Shown in pieces: positions 25,001 through 34,413 of a DNA stretch of 64,000 bases. This DNA is from Tunturibacter psychrotolerans (GTDB taxonomy: Bacteria > Acidobacteriota > Terriglobia > Terriglobales > Acidobacteriaceae), in the NCBI RefSeq assembly GCF_040359615.1, contig NZ_CP132942.1, positions 4,464,001-4,528,000 on the forward strand, read 5' to 3'. The notes below the pieces were generated by a model. The model made no database searches. It worked only from the letters and a program-made list of their open reading frames with translations, and was not told the DNA's origin. A program made the translations under genes and the position numbers. How positions within the stretch are numbered: position 1 is the stretch's first letter; every line of letters begins with the position of its first letter.

Positions 25001-25657
25001 GTGAAAAGTAGCTCATATCACTTGGTAGTATCAGGAATCCTCGTGATCGCCATTTCTGGCATTGCAGTGGGACAAATGCCAGCTCCTAGTCAGGCCGCTC
25101 GCAAAACCTCGGCAGCGACGACAGCTAACTCCCCCACACAACCTCCAGCCATACCGGATTCCAAGCCAAGCGATGATAGCTTCGTCATTGGTAATGACGA
25201 CGTCCTTGCGATCAATGTCTGGAAAGAACCTGACTTCTCCTCCCCGTCAACTCAAGTGCGATCGGACGGAAAGATTTCATTGCCTCTTGTGGGGGAGGTT
25301 CCTGCGGCAGGATTGACACCTTTGCAACTCGAAGAGGACCTCGCGGCCAAACTCCGAAACTACATCACCAAACCGCAAGTCACGGTGATGGTCGAGCAGA
25401 TTAACAGCAAGAAGTTCAACATTCTCGGACAGGTCGTAAAGCCCGGATCATATTCACTTGCACTCGCGCCAACGATTGTGGACGCGATTGCGATTGCCGG
25501 CGGGCCTCGGGACTTTGCTAAGCAGAAATCCATATACATTCTCCGGGAGAACCTTGGTGGCACCCAGACTCGCATCATGTTCAACTATAAGGACTTCCTC
25601 AAAGGCAAGAACCAGAACATCAAGCTCGAGCCGCGCGACACCGTTGTCGTGCCCTAA
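25001..25657 (+). CDS. Polysaccharide export protein (Wza-like, SLBB domain)
   Basis: A 218-residue exported protein. Its signal peptide (VVSGILVIAISGIAVG) is followed by a Pro/Ala/Thr-rich linker, then the polysaccharide export domain (FVIGNDDVLAINVWKEPDFS ... SLPLVGEVPAAGLTPLQLEE) and one SLBB-like domain (FNILGQVVKPGSYSLA). Unlike Wza there is no lipobox cysteine at the cleavage site, and the protein is shorter, with only one SLBB domain. It probably forms the periplasmic/outer-membrane export channel with the next gene product. GTG start with AGGAG 5 bases before it. Eight bases separate it from the barrel gene. Confidence 0.9.
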   Translation: MKSSSYHLVVSGILVIAISGIAVGQMPAPSQAARKTSAATTANSPTQPPAIPDSKPSDDSFVIGNDDVLAINVWKEPDFSSPSTQVRSDGKISLPLVGEVPAAGLTPLQLEEDLAAKLRNYITKPQVTVMVEQINSKKFNILGQVVKPGSYSLALAPTIVDAIAIAGGPRDFAKQKSIYILRENLGGTQTRIMFNYKDFLKGKNQNIKLEPRDTVVVP

Positions 25658-25665
25658 ACACGCTT

Positions 25666-27024
25666 ATGCGCACACGTGTTTCTCTCAGTCTCATACTGCT
25701 ATCGACCACTCCGGTTTGGTCGCAGATTGGATCGATTCCATATGAGACAGCTTCCAGGCCGTCGGATGAAGATCGCATGCTGACCCCGCCGCCTCTCAGC
25801 GGTCAAGCTTATCCGACCACGGTCGGATCTCAAGCACGTTCAAATTATCTGTCTGCTGGGTTGGCTCTCACTGGATCTTACGATGACAACGTCATCGTAG
25901 GTAGCGGCGCCACTCCGATCGCTGACGGCATTTACTCTATTCTCCCCTCTATTTCGCTCAACCAAACCACCCCACGACAACAGCTAACGCTGCAATTTAG
26001 TCCAGGTTTCACCTTTTACCAGAACACCAGCGCGCTCAATGCCGCAAACCAGAGTGCAGCTCTGAATTTTCAATCCCGACTGAGTCAACACACGACCATC
26101 AGCTTTAGAGATTCTTTTCAAAAGAGTTCAAATGTGTTCGACCAGCTCCCTCTCCTGTCGGGGGGACTCTCATCCGGCTCAACACAGGCCCCGCAACCAG
26201 AAGTTGTAGCTCCTTACGCAAACCAACTCAGCAATGTAGCTAATGCGGCACTAAGTTATCAAATTAGCCGGAATGGCATGATCGGTGGTGCCGGAACCTT
26301 CGCTGAGAGTGATTACTCCGATTCAACGCAGGCCTCCGGTCTTAGCAATTCGAATTCACTGGGAGGCTCGGTTTTCTATAATCATCGCCTGTCCAGTGCG
26401 CAGTACATGGGTGTGATTTACCAATATCTAAGTAGCACAGGTAATCCAGTGAACGCTCAGGCCAATCCCTTCAATACCCAGACTGAAGTACACACGCAGA
26501 CCATTCTGCCCTTTTACACGATCTCTTTGAAACCATCGCTGTCCTTATACGTATCGGCAGGTCCGCAGCATTTGGACGCCACTCAGTCATCCTCGCCAAG
26601 AGTCGCCTTCTGGACGCCATCGGCAGTGGCCAGCATTAGCTGGCAACGAAGCCACACCAATTTCGTAGCCGACTACTCACGAACTGTAAGCGGCGGTACC
26701 GGTTTGCCTGGAGCGTTCAATTCGAATAGCGCAAACACGTCGGCACGCTGGCAAATACTACCCACCTGGACTGTAGGGTTGGCCGGAGGCTATTCAATTA
26801 ACAAAAACGTTCTCCCTCTCGTCTTCTCGTCAAGCCCAGGGGGGCACACGGTTTCGGGAACCGTCGTAGTGCAGCATCTAATTGGCGAACACTTCGCGGC
26901 AGAATTTGGATATGTCCACCTACACCAGAGTTATGGAAGTGTCGCAGTGATATCCGAAACTCCTGACAGCAATCGCGGGTATGTTTCCGTCTCCTATCGG
27001 CTCACGCGGCCACTGGGAAGATAA
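25666..27024 (+). CDS. Outer-membrane beta-barrel protein of the export machinery
   Basis: A 452-residue exported protein with signal peptide (SLSLILLSTTPVWSQ). A disordered Pro/Ser-rich segment is followed by many amphipathic beta-strands: alternating aromatic/hydrophobic patterns such as LALTGSYDDNVIVG, QQLTLQFSPGFTFYQN and GYVSVSYRLTRPL at the end. It matches the outer-membrane barrels that accompany Wza-like proteins lacking their own membrane pore. Role: the outer-membrane exit for the polysaccharide, by inference. It is tightly packed between the wza-like and chain-length genes (2-base gap to the latter). Confidence 0.8.
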   Translation: MRTRVSLSLILLSTTPVWSQIGSIPYETASRPSDEDRMLTPPPLSGQAYPTTVGSQARSNYLSAGLALTGSYDDNVIVGSGATPIADGIYSILPSISLNQTTPRQQLTLQFSPGFTFYQNTSALNAANQSAALNFQSRLSQHTTISFRDSFQKSSNVFDQLPLLSGGLSSGSTQAPQPEVVAPYANQLSNVANAALSYQISRNGMIGGAGTFAESDYSDSTQASGLSNSNSLGGSVFYNHRLSSAQYMGVIYQYLSSTGNPVNAQANPFNTQTEVHTQTILPFYTISLKPSLSLYVSAGPQHLDATQSSSPRVAFWTPSAVASISWQRSHTNFVADYSRTVSGGTGLPGAFNSNSANTSARWQILPTWTVGLAGGYSINKNVLPLVFSSSPGGHTVSGTVVVQHLIGEHFAAEFGYVHLHQSYGSVAVISETPDSNRGYVSVSYRLTRPLGR

Positions 27025-27026
27025 TC

Positions 27027-28637
27027 ATGGAAGAGATCTACGAAGAAAAAAACCCGGAAGGGCTGGATATCGGGCACTACCTTCAGGTAGTTCGCCGCCG
27101 CCACATCCATTTCCTAGTACCAGTATTTTTAGGGTGGCTCGTGGTTTGGGGAGCGAGCTGGGCTCTACCGGTGCGCTATAAATCGGGCACACTGATCCTA
27201 GTAGAGCAGCCTACAATGCCGAAAAACTATGTTGAGCCCAATGTAAGCGACGATCTACAGAACCGCCTACAAAGTATAACTCAACAAATTCTAAGCCGTA
27301 CGCGCCTGCTTACGATCATCGACAAGTTGCATCTCTATGACGATAATCATCGTGAGACCACCTCCGATGAAAAAGTCGAGTTGATGCGCAAGGACATAGA
27401 CATCGAGTTAGTGCGTGACTCTCACGGAGACCAAATCACGGCATTCAGGATTTACTACTCGGCGCGCGATCCACAGGTTGCCCAAAAAGTGACTGGCGAA
27501 CTGACCGATCTTTTCATCAACGAGAATCTCAAAGTACGCCAGCAACAGTCAGAGGACACCACCAAGTTTATCGGAAGCCAATTGGAAAATGCGCGTGCGA
27601 GTCTGGCCGAGCAGGAAGCTAAAGTTCGGGAATTTAAAGGGGAGCATGAAGGTGAATTACCTTCCCAGGAAGCAAGTAACCTTCAGATCCTGAGCGGCCT
27701 TCAAGCACAACTACAGAACGAACAGGACAGTCTCAACACCGCGAAGCAGCAGCGAGTCTACCTCCAGACACTGATCGAACAATACCGTACGCTGCATGCG
27801 ACCACCCGATCCGCCGATGGTACCCCAACAGGTTTGGCAGGGCTCGACCAGGAACTCGATAAATTGAAGTCGAAGTTAGTAGACCTTAGTTCTCGCTACA
27901 CCGATCACTACCCGGAAGTCGAGACCCTGAAGGACGAAATAGCCAAGACGGAGAAGAGGAGGAGTGCACTCGTTGCTGAGTTGAAGACGAAAGGCAATGC
28001 TGGGAGGCAGGTCGACGACGGTACCGCTGCACACGACGGAACGGACCCTTTACAAAGTTCACCTCTATTGCAACTCCAAGGCCAGTTCCAAGCCAACCAG
28101 GGAGAAATTGCGAATCGGGAGCAGTCAATTGCCGGGCTGAAAGCTAGAGTCAACAGCTATCAGGATCGCTTGAACTCGGCGCCCGCACGTGAGCAACAGT
28201 TGGCAGATCTGACCCGCGGCTATGATCAAACTAAGGCTAACTATGATGAGCTTCTAAAAAAGCAAAACGACTCAGCAATGGCTACCAGCATGGAGCATAT
28301 GCAGCAGGGTGAGCGATTCAGTATGATTGATCCTCCAAGTTTGCCGGTGAAACCGGATTTCCCCAATCGCCTCAAATTTTGTGGAATCGGGCTGGGCGTC
28401 GGTCTTGCCTTTGGTCTCGCTGTGGTGGTTGGACTGGAATTTATGGACGATCGCCTGCACAGTGAAAAAGAACTCAAGATTCTGCTGCCAATGGCGATTC
28501 TTTCTGAGATCCCGGAGATCGTGAGCGCATCGGATGAACAAAGCAGAAGGAAGAAAATGGTTTTGGGATGGGCCTTAGCCGCAGTAGTTATAACCACCAT
28601 GCTGGCGGGTTCTGCGCTCAGCTATTTGCACGATTAG
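27027..28637 (+). CDS. Chain-length determinant / GumC-like Wzz protein
   Basis: A 536-residue inner-membrane protein of the polysaccharide co-polymerase class. Span 1 is at ~26-48 (HFLVPVFLGWLVVWGASWAL). A long periplasmic part follows with extensive coiled coil (~190-300 and ~350-430, rich in Q/E/L/K). A second span is near 449-471 (FCGIGLGVGLAFGLAVVVGL), preceded by the proline-rich PPSLPVKPDFPN motif of Wzz proteins. A third span lies near the C terminus (GWALAAVVITTMLAGSAL). No ATPase domain is attached; the separate BY-kinase follows. It would control chain length and couple synthesis to export. Confidence 0.9.
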   Translation: MEEIYEEKNPEGLDIGHYLQVVRRRHIHFLVPVFLGWLVVWGASWALPVRYKSGTLILVEQPTMPKNYVEPNVSDDLQNRLQSITQQILSRTRLLTIIDKLHLYDDNHRETTSDEKVELMRKDIDIELVRDSHGDQITAFRIYYSARDPQVAQKVTGELTDLFINENLKVRQQQSEDTTKFIGSQLENARASLAEQEAKVREFKGEHEGELPSQEASNLQILSGLQAQLQNEQDSLNTAKQQRVYLQTLIEQYRTLHATTRSADGTPTGLAGLDQELDKLKSKLVDLSSRYTDHYPEVETLKDEIAKTEKRRSALVAELKTKGNAGRQVDDGTAAHDGTDPLQSSPLLQLQGQFQANQGEIANREQSIAGLKARVNSYQDRLNSAPAREQQLADLTRGYDQTKANYDELLKKQNDSAMATSMEHMQQGERFSMIDPPSLPVKPDFPNRLKFCGIGLGVGLAFGLAVVVGLEFMDDRLHSEKELKILLPMAILSEIPEIVSASDEQSRRKKMVLGWALAAVVITTMLAGSALSYLHD

Positions 28638-28650
28638 GTCCGATTTCCGA

Positions 28651-28848
28651 ATGTGCGAAGCATTCTTCAATCTCAGGCTTAATCCGTTCGACCTCACGTT
28701 GGATCCTACATGGTTTTGCCTCGACCAAGCGCGAAGATTTATTGTGTATGACAAAGCTGCTCAATCATTCGTATCCCGCCTTGCGCTGGTCCGGAGCGGA
28801 CGATCAGCTTCTCGGGGCTGTATTAGTTGGCGAAGCGAGCAAACATGA
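28651..28848 (+). pseudogene. Remnant of an ExeA/GspA-like AAA ATPase
   Basis: The start MCEAFFNLRLNPFDLTLDP matches the conserved N terminus of the ExeA-like ATPases often found in exopolysaccharide/PEP-CTERM loci (pattern M-Y-x-x-F-x-L-x-x-x-P-F-x-L-T-P-D-P). After about 35 residues similarity is lost in this frame. The +1 frame then reads PALRWSGADDQLLGAVLVGE, which resembles the segment leading to Walker A, suggesting a frameshift and deletion. The Walker motifs are absent. It lies between the chain-length and BY-kinase genes, which is the expected place of the intact gene. Confidence 0.45.
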
Positions 28849-29828
28849 GCCGTATCTTTGACGCGTTGAAGAGGTCGGAAGCCGAACGCTCTGGGATTGA
28901 TTTGTCGGAGCGGTCACAAGCAGCTGAAATGATGCAGCGCACCGAACGCGGCATCCCGCCCAGATGGAAGACGACCGTTCTATCTGAGCACCTTGATACA
29001 CCGAAAAGCGCGGATCGCGACGCATTGTCCGGTCTACCGAGTAAGCCGCATGGTGAAACGCTATCCGAAAGTTCCGTAGCAGTCGAACTACCGCAGACTG
29101 AAGAACAACTGAATCCATTCGGTCAATTTAGGTCGCTGCAGGTCGCGCTCGGTCCTCAGAGCCGGTTAGTAAGCCTCGCTGAGAGCGCGAGCCCGGCGGC
29201 GGAAGCATTCCGTCTTCTAACAGTACGATTGCGACATCTCCGCCGCGATCAAACGCTCAAGAAAGTACTGATAACGAGCACAATTCCCCAAGAGGGAAAG
29301 AGCATGGTTGCGGGCAATCTGGCCTGCACTCTCGCCGTGAAGACGCAACAGAAGATATTGTTGTTGGAAGGGGACCTGCGGCGCCCGTCATTATCGAAGA
29401 TGTTCGGACTTGGAAGGAATCCGGGCCTCTGTGAATGGTTAGAAGGCGAAAGCAGCTTAGCAGCGAGTATCTACCATCTCGAAGAGCCGGACATCTGGAT
29501 ATTGCCAGCGGGCAGTGCCCCCAGCAATGCATTGGAACTCTTACAATCGGGAAGATTGTCTACTCTGATGGATCGATTGACCGCGTGGTTTGATTGGATC
29601 ATCATCGATTCTCCTCCGGTGCTCCCTTTGGCTGACACGAGCGTCTGGATGCGGTTAGCAGACGGAATTCTCTTGGCTACGCGCCAAGGAAGTACAGAGA
29701 AGCGGCAATTACTGAGGGGTCTAGAAGCGATCGAGCGCAGAAAACTAATCGGGGCCTTGGTGAACAGCTCCAACAACGCGGCTACCAGCGACTACTATTA
29801 CAGCCCGGCAACCATCCCGCACAAATGA
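28845..29828 (+). CDS. BY-kinase / CpsD-CapB family tyrosine autokinase
   Basis: A 327-residue cytoplasmic ATPase. Residues 1-110 are variable and start MSRIFDALKRSEAE, the typical opening of this subfamily in exopolysaccharide loci. The kinase core has the deviant Walker A STIPQEGKSM (145-154), Walker A' LLLEGDLRRPSL (172-183) and Walker B IIIDSPPVLPLAD (252-264). Three adjacent tyrosines near the C terminus (317-319) could be the autophosphorylation cluster, shorter than in Wzc. It probably works with the separate Wzz protein upstream. ATG 28845 is chosen over TTG 28827 to match the conserved opening. Confidence 0.9.
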   Translation: MSRIFDALKRSEAERSGIDLSERSQAAEMMQRTERGIPPRWKTTVLSEHLDTPKSADRDALSGLPSKPHGETLSESSVAVELPQTEEQLNPFGQFRSLQVALGPQSRLVSLAESASPAAEAFRLLTVRLRHLRRDQTLKKVLITSTIPQEGKSMVAGNLACTLAVKTQQKILLLEGDLRRPSLSKMFGLGRNPGLCEWLEGESSLAASIYHLEEPDIWILPAGSAPSNALELLQSGRLSTLMDRLTAWFDWIIIDSPPVLPLADTSVWMRLADGILLATRQGSTEKRQLLRGLEAIERRKLIGALVNSSNNAATSDYYYSPATIPHK

Positions 29829-29982
29829 TTGACTCCAATTCCGAAGCTCAATCCATTTACCGAACAACGGCAATCCTCTTTTTTCTCGCCTCAGAGAGAG
29901 GGAGGACACAAGACAAGAGCAGTTCATCACCGTCATAACGGAACGATGACATGTGGCGTAACCACCGAGAGAGGAGTTAGTT

Positions 29983-31134
29983 GTGACTCTGCTACGTCCA
30001 GATAAAGATCCCAATACCGCTAACCCCCTACTTGAATGGCCGGCCACTGGAGCACGCGAGGTCCTGAAAGAAGAGACCTTCAAGCGCATGATCGCGGTCG
30101 AGCGCAAGAGAACTGAGCGATCTAGAGAACCTTTCCTGCTTATGCTACTTGAGGGTGGCAACCACCAGAGTTCGGAGAAGAACGGGAAAGCTCTAGATAA
30201 TACGCTGTCGGTCCTCCCAATATCCATCAGAGAAACCGACGTGATCGGATGGTACACGGACCGGACTGCCGTTGGCGTGATGTTTACAGGGCTCTCATGC
30301 ACTGACAAAAATTCAATTCTAAGCGCGATCATAAACAAGGTGAGTACCACCCTGCGAGACCAGTTAACAACTGATCAATTCAATCAAATTAGCATTTCCT
30401 TCCACTTCTTCCCGGATGACTGGGACCAAGATAATCCCGGGCGACCAAGCAATCCGTCCTTATATCCTGATCTGCTAATCCCGGATAAAGACAGATCTTC
30501 CCTGTTGCGCATAAAACAAGTAATGGATTTTGTCGGCAGCTCCCTAATGTTGATGGTTTGCACACCTTTGTTATTGATGATTGCGGTGGCAATCAAGGCA
30601 TCATCCCGAGGTCCGGTACTTTTTCGACAACAGCGAGTCGGGCAGTACGGTCGATGTTTTACATTCCTAAAATTCAGGTCGATGCGCGCAGACAATGATC
30701 ATAGCGTTCATAAAGAGTATGCGACTAAATTGATCGCTGGCCAGCTGGAGCATAGGACGTCCAACGGCAATGCTGACGTATACAAGATGACGAACGATCC
30801 TAGGATCACGCGATTGGGAAAATTCTTGCGCAGAACCAGCCTAGATGAGCTGCCGCAGTTGGTAAACGTTCTGAAAGGAGATATGTCACTCGTCGGTCCC
30901 CGTCCCGCAATCCCATACGAATTGGCAGCTTATCAGACTTGGCATCGTCGACGGGTATTAGAAGTCAAACCTGGGATTACCGGGTTGTGGCAGGTTACCG
31001 GACGAAGCACTGTCAAATTCGATGAAATGGTTCGTCTAGATCTGCGATATGCAACGTCCTGGTCTCCTTGGCTGGACATTAAGATTTTGATGCGCACGCC
31101 GCGTGCAGTGATCGGGGGCGCAGGTGCCCATTGA
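29983..31134 (+). CDS. Priming sugar transferase with GGDEF-like N-terminal domain
   Basis: A 383-residue protein. Its C-terminal half is a bacterial sugar transferase (PglC/WcaJ-type): one membrane helix (~185-208), then [37 protein letters not shown] and [11 protein letters not shown]. It would start repeat-unit assembly by moving a hexose-1-phosphate to undecaprenyl phosphate. The first ~160 residues are not the usual four-helix membrane domain. They look like a soluble alpha/beta fold reminiscent of a degenerate nucleotide-cyclase/GGDEF domain ([36 protein letters not shown]) without the GGDEF motif. GTG start with GAGAGGAG upstream. Confidence 0.9.
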   Translation: MTLLRPDKDPNTANPLLEWPATGAREVLKEETFKRMIAVERKRTERSREPFLLMLLEGGNHQSSEKNGKALDNTLSVLPISIRETDVIGWYTDRTAVGVMFTGLSCTDKNSILSAIINKVSTTLRDQLTTDQFNQISISFHFFPDDWDQDNPGRPSNPSLYPDLLIPDKDRSSLLRIKQVMDFVGSSLMLMVCTPLLLMIAVAIKASSRGPVLFRQQRVGQYGRCFTFLKFRSMRADNDHSVHKEYATKLIAGQLEHRTSNGNADVYKMTNDPRITRLGKFLRRTSLDELPQLVNVLKGDMSLVGPRPAIPYELAAYQTWHRRRVLEVKPGITGLWQVTGRSTVKFDEMVRLDLRYATSWSPWLDIKILMRTPRAVIGGAGAH

Positions 31135-31590
31135 CATTCACGTTGCTCCAAGCCGGAAGGTGTGCAATCTGCTGTTTCGTGTGTATGCAAGGCACTGGTT
31201 CTAGGATTACCGCAGGGAGATCCTAGGTGGGTGAGCACGGGTAATTTTCTATGGATCCAGCGCGAAACCCTAAATATCTTACCTTTATTATGGCTATGCC
31301 CTATGGCCATAGACGTGCTATCTAGTTTGTCGTCTATCCACAAAACCGTTCGAACTCCCTGCCATGCATTAAAAACACGGGCTGTGGCCCACAGGGCGGA
31401 GCTATGTCGGTCTGCTGGTTGCTGGATGCAGCTTACAACCAAAGCGTGCAAGGCATGTGATCGGGTCAGCCGGTTCGAAAATTGCTTTCCGATTCCGGTC
31501 GATACTCCTTCCGCTCCATCCTGTGCCTAGACTTGCCTTCCCTTCAGAGCGCCTCCAACTACCTAAGAATATGAACTTGGTGAAAACGTC
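31135..31590 (+). other. 456-base intergenic region with hairpins
   Basis: No gene is seen. CTAGGAT (31201-31207) can pair with ATCCTAG (31220-31226), and CTATGGCCATAG (31301-31312) is a perfect palindrome. Neither has a T-run. The second copy of the ops-like element lies at 31347-31404. The region separates the export block from the sugar-biosynthesis block. Confidence 0.5.
31347..31413 (+). promoter_or_regulatory. JUMPStart/ops-like element, copy 2
   Basis: Same three blocks as copy 1: CGTTCGAACTC (31347-31357), GCCATGCATTAAAA (31361-31374) and the identical 22-base core (31383-31404), with a one-base length difference between blocks 2 and 3. The core ends GGGCGGAGCTATGTCGG. It lies 187 bases before the first sugar-biosynthesis gene. 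It may reload the NusG paralogue or mark a second promoter leader. Confidence 0.6.
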
Positions 31591-32589
31591 TTGAACTTCG
31601 GTGTGATCGGTTACGGCTACTGGGGACCAAACATCGTGAGAAACCTCACGAGTCTTGAGGATTCTCAGGTGATTGCAATTGCGGAGATGAGCCCATCTGC
31701 GCGTAAGCGAGCGCAGAAGGCTTATCCCGGCATTCACGTGACTTCGGACGCGTTCGAGGTGCTCTCGTCGACTAAGATAGACGCCGTTGCCGTCGTCACC
31801 CCGGTTTGGACGCACTACGAATTGGCAAAAGCTGCGCTAGAGAATGGTAAACACGTGTTCGTTGAAAAGCCGTTCACGAGCAACACCGAGCAGGCGGAGG
31901 AGTTGATCAACCTAGCCCAGAGAAAAAATCTTAAAATCATGGTCGACCACACCTTCCTGTTCACCGGTGCAGTAAAAAAAATCTCGCAACTGCTCGACGA
32001 AGGAACTCTGGGGAAGCTTTACTACTATGATGCTACTCGCGTCAATCTGGGCCTGTTCCAGCACGACATCAACGTGCTTTGGGACCTTGCTCCGCATGAT
32101 CTTTCGATCATGGACTACCTCATTAAAACAAGCCCTGAGGCAATCGTCGCGACCGGGCAGAAACATCTCAACGGCCACGAGGACGTGGCCTATATGACGC
32201 TCTATTTCCCCGAGAAGGTTATAGCGCATATCAATGTCAATTGGCTATCCCCTGTGAAGGTTAGAACCACTCTCATGGGTGGAGAAAAGAGAATGCTAGT
32301 CTGGAACGATCTCGAAGCTGATGAAAAGGTGAAAGTTTACGATAAGGGAGTGGACATCACCAACCGAGAAGGAGTTTACGAATTGCTAGTTAACTATCGT
32401 TCCGGAGACATGTGGGCTCCTCAACTAGAACAGATCGAAGCACTTCGTCAAGAGCTTTCCTACTTCGTAGACTGCATTTCCAGTAACCGGGATCCGTCCA
32501 ACGATGGATGCGCCGGGTTGCGAGTAGTCAAAATACTCGAAGCAGCCACCGAATCACTTGGCAAAAGAGGAGCTCTCGTCTACCTATGA
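31591..32589 (+). CDS. Gfo/Idh/MocA-family nucleotide-sugar dehydrogenase
   Basis: A 332-residue NAD(P)-dependent oxidoreductase. The Rossmann start is FGVIGYGYWGPNIVRNL and the family lysine is in HVFVEKPF (~92-99). The C-terminal domain carries WDLAPHDLSIMDYL, the dehydrogenase helix with the catalytic-region histidine. It is followed immediately by a hexapeptide acetyltransferase and a DegT aminotransferase, the WlbA-WlbB-WlbC (WbpB-D-E) order. This suggests oxidation at C3 of a UDP-N-acetyl sugar prior to transamination and N-acetylation. TTG 31591 is the only reasonable start. The stop overlaps the next ATG (ATGA). Confidence 0.88.
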   Translation: MNFGVIGYGYWGPNIVRNLTSLEDSQVIAIAEMSPSARKRAQKAYPGIHVTSDAFEVLSSTKIDAVAVVTPVWTHYELAKAALENGKHVFVEKPFTSNTEQAEELINLAQRKNLKIMVDHTFLFTGAVKKISQLLDEGTLGKLYYYDATRVNLGLFQHDINVLWDLAPHDLSIMDYLIKTSPEAIVATGQKHLNGHEDVAYMTLYFPEKVIAHINVNWLSPVKVRTTLMGGEKRMLVWNDLEADEKVKVYDKGVDITNREGVYELLVNYRSGDMWAPQLEQIEALRQELSYFVDCISSNRDPSNDGCAGLRVVKILEAATESLGKRGALVYL

Positions 32590-33122
32590 ACTCCTACAAT
32601 TGCATCAAGGACGACGTAAGACTTGGAACAGATGTGCAGCTGTCGAAATTCATTAATCTGTATGGATGCGAGATCGGACACGAGACAAAAATCGGCGCAT
32701 TCGTAGAAATTCAGAAAAATGCCAGCGTCGGCAATCGCTGTAAGATTTCCAGTCACACTTTTATCTGCGAAGGCGTTGTAATCGAGGACAACGTCTTTAT
32801 CGGTCACGGAGTGATGTTCATCAATGACGGCTATCCTCGTGCCACCACTCTGCATGGAAACCTTCAATCCGAAACCGATTGGAAGGTTGAACGGACGGTA
32901 ATCAAAAAAGGCGCATCTATCGGATCGGGCGCGACGATTCTCTCGAATATCAACATCGGCGAGAACGCAATTGTGGGTGCGGGTAGCGTCATAACAAAAG
33001 ATGTCCCACCCAACTCGATCGTAGCCGGCAATCCGGCTAGGGTTCTGCGTTATATGGAACAGACAGCGGAAGGTCCTAATGCCAATCGTGAACAGCATAC
33101 CCAACAACATCCCATTTCTTGA
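32586..33122 (+). CDS. Hexapeptide-repeat sugar N-acetyltransferase
   Basis: A 178-residue left-handed beta-helix acyltransferase. Isoleucine/valine-led hexapeptide repeats run through most of the protein (INLYGCEIGHETKIGAFVEI ... VVIEDNVFIGHGV ... ASIGSGATILSNINIGENA). The end VPPNSIVAGNPARVL is the standard C-terminal coil. It closely resembles WlbB/WbpD-type enzymes that N-acetylate a 3-amino sugar nucleotide. ATG 32586 overlaps the previous stop by 4 bases. Its own 3' end overlaps the aminotransferase gene by 44 bases, so the three genes are translationally linked. Confidence 0.9.
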   Translation: MNSYNCIKDDVRLGTDVQLSKFINLYGCEIGHETKIGAFVEIQKNASVGNRCKISSHTFICEGVVIEDNVFIGHGVMFINDGYPRATTLHGNLQSETDWKVERTVIKKGASIGSGATILSNINIGENAIVGAGSVITKDVPPNSIVAGNPARVLRYMEQTAEGPNANREQHTQQHPIS

Positions 33123-34332
33123 TCTGGTCACCCCCCACCTGGAGCTTGAGCAGGAACTCACTGGTGTATTTCGCCGAGCCTTGCAAACGGCGTGCTTCAT
33201 TGGCGGTCCTATGGTCGAGGCTTTTGAGGAAGCATTTGCGGCCTTTTGTGGCACAAACCATTCTATTGCCGTCAGCAGTGGTACGGATGCTTTGCGTTTC
33301 GCCATAATGGCTTGCGGGGTTCAGCGTGGCGATGTTGTACTCACAGTGCCGCATACATTCATCGCTACCACGGAAGCTATCTCACAAGCCGGAGCTACGC
33401 CGGAATTCATCGACATAGACGAGCGCACTTACAATATGTCGGTCGAGAAGCTCCAGCTATATTTGAAAGAGCAATGCTCACGGGACAGATCAGGGAAGCT
33501 CATCAGCCTTCGGAGTGGACGGCCCGTATCCGCCATTGTGCCGGTGCACCTGTACGGTCAAATGGCCGACATGGATTCGATCCTGAGAGTAGCTGAACAG
33601 TACAGTCTTATAGTGATTGAGGATGCTTGTCAGGCACACGGCGCAGAGTACTTTTCTAGAGACCTCAATCGCTGGATGAAAGCGGGCTCTATGGGCCGTG
33701 CGTCTGCATTTAGCTTCTACCCCGGAAAAAATCTCGGAGCGTGTGGCGAAGCCGGGGCGGTGACTACGAATGACGCCCGAGTTGTCGACAAAATCAAGAT
33801 GCTGCGTGATCATGGCCAAACGACAAAATACCTCCACGATGTAGAAGGTTACAATGGCAGGCTGGACGCGATTCAAGCCGGGCTTCTTCACGCGAAGTTG
33901 GCTCATTTAGTAAAATGGAACACACAGCGCCGCGAGCATGCAGCTGAATACGACCGACTTTTGGAAAACAACGAAGCTATAACTCTTCCGTATGAGCCTT
34001 CCTGGTCCCGCGCCGTGTATCACCTCTATGTGATTCGCACCCGCGACCGCGATGGTATGATGAGCCACCTGAAGAAGGCAGGTATTGGGACGGGAATTCA
34101 CTATCCAGTTCCCTTGCACTTGCAGAGAGCCTACATCTCACTGAACTACTGTCTTGAAGACTTTCCCGTGTCGAGACGTGTTGCTGGCGAAATCGTCTCT
34201 CTGCCAATGTTCCCACAGCTTACAAGGGACCAGCAGACCAGAGTCACTGAAGAGGTCCGGGCCTTTACTTCCAAGTGTCTTAAGGGAGCCAGAGGCGGAG
34301 ATTTCTTGATGCCTGAAGAGCAAACAGCCTAA
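33079..34332 (+). CDS. DegT/DnrJ/EryC1-family sugar aminotransferase
   Basis: A 417-residue PLP enzyme. The family start (IPFLDLVTPHLELEQEL), the PLP-phosphate site (VSSGTDALRFAIMACGV), IEDACQAHGAEY and the lysine motif FSFYPGKNLGACGEAG are all present. It should transaminate a keto-sugar nucleotide, most likely the 3-keto product of the upstream dehydrogenase. GGAAGG precedes ATG 33079 although this lies inside the acetyltransferase gene. About 20 residues at the C terminus (GARGGDFLMPEEQTA) extend beyond the usual end. Confidence 0.92.
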   Translation: MPIVNSIPNNIPFLDLVTPHLELEQELTGVFRRALQTACFIGGPMVEAFEEAFAAFCGTNHSIAVSSGTDALRFAIMACGVQRGDVVLTVPHTFIATTEAISQAGATPEFIDIDERTYNMSVEKLQLYLKEQCSRDRSGKLISLRSGRPVSAIVPVHLYGQMADMDSILRVAEQYSLIVIEDACQAHGAEYFSRDLNRWMKAGSMGRASAFSFYPGKNLGACGEAGAVTTNDARVVDKIKMLRDHGQTTKYLHDVEGYNGRLDAIQAGLLHAKLAHLVKWNTQRREHAAEYDRLLENNEAITLPYEPSWSRAVYHLYVIRTRDRDGMMSHLKKAGIGTGIHYPVPLHLQRAYISLNYCLEDFPVSRRVAGEIVSLPMFPQLTRDQQTRVTEEVRAFTSKCLKGARGGDFLMPEEQTA

Positions 34333-34413
34333 CTAAAAACGGAACCGATGGATGAGATCAGCTGATCCAAAGCTTGCCCGTTATTAATCAAATCGTCTTC
34401 ACGGAGCGGACTC

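Noticed and set aside
31162..31530. 122-codon frame across the second ops-like copy
   Set aside because: It runs through the conserved non-coding element and has no ribosome-binding site or family features.
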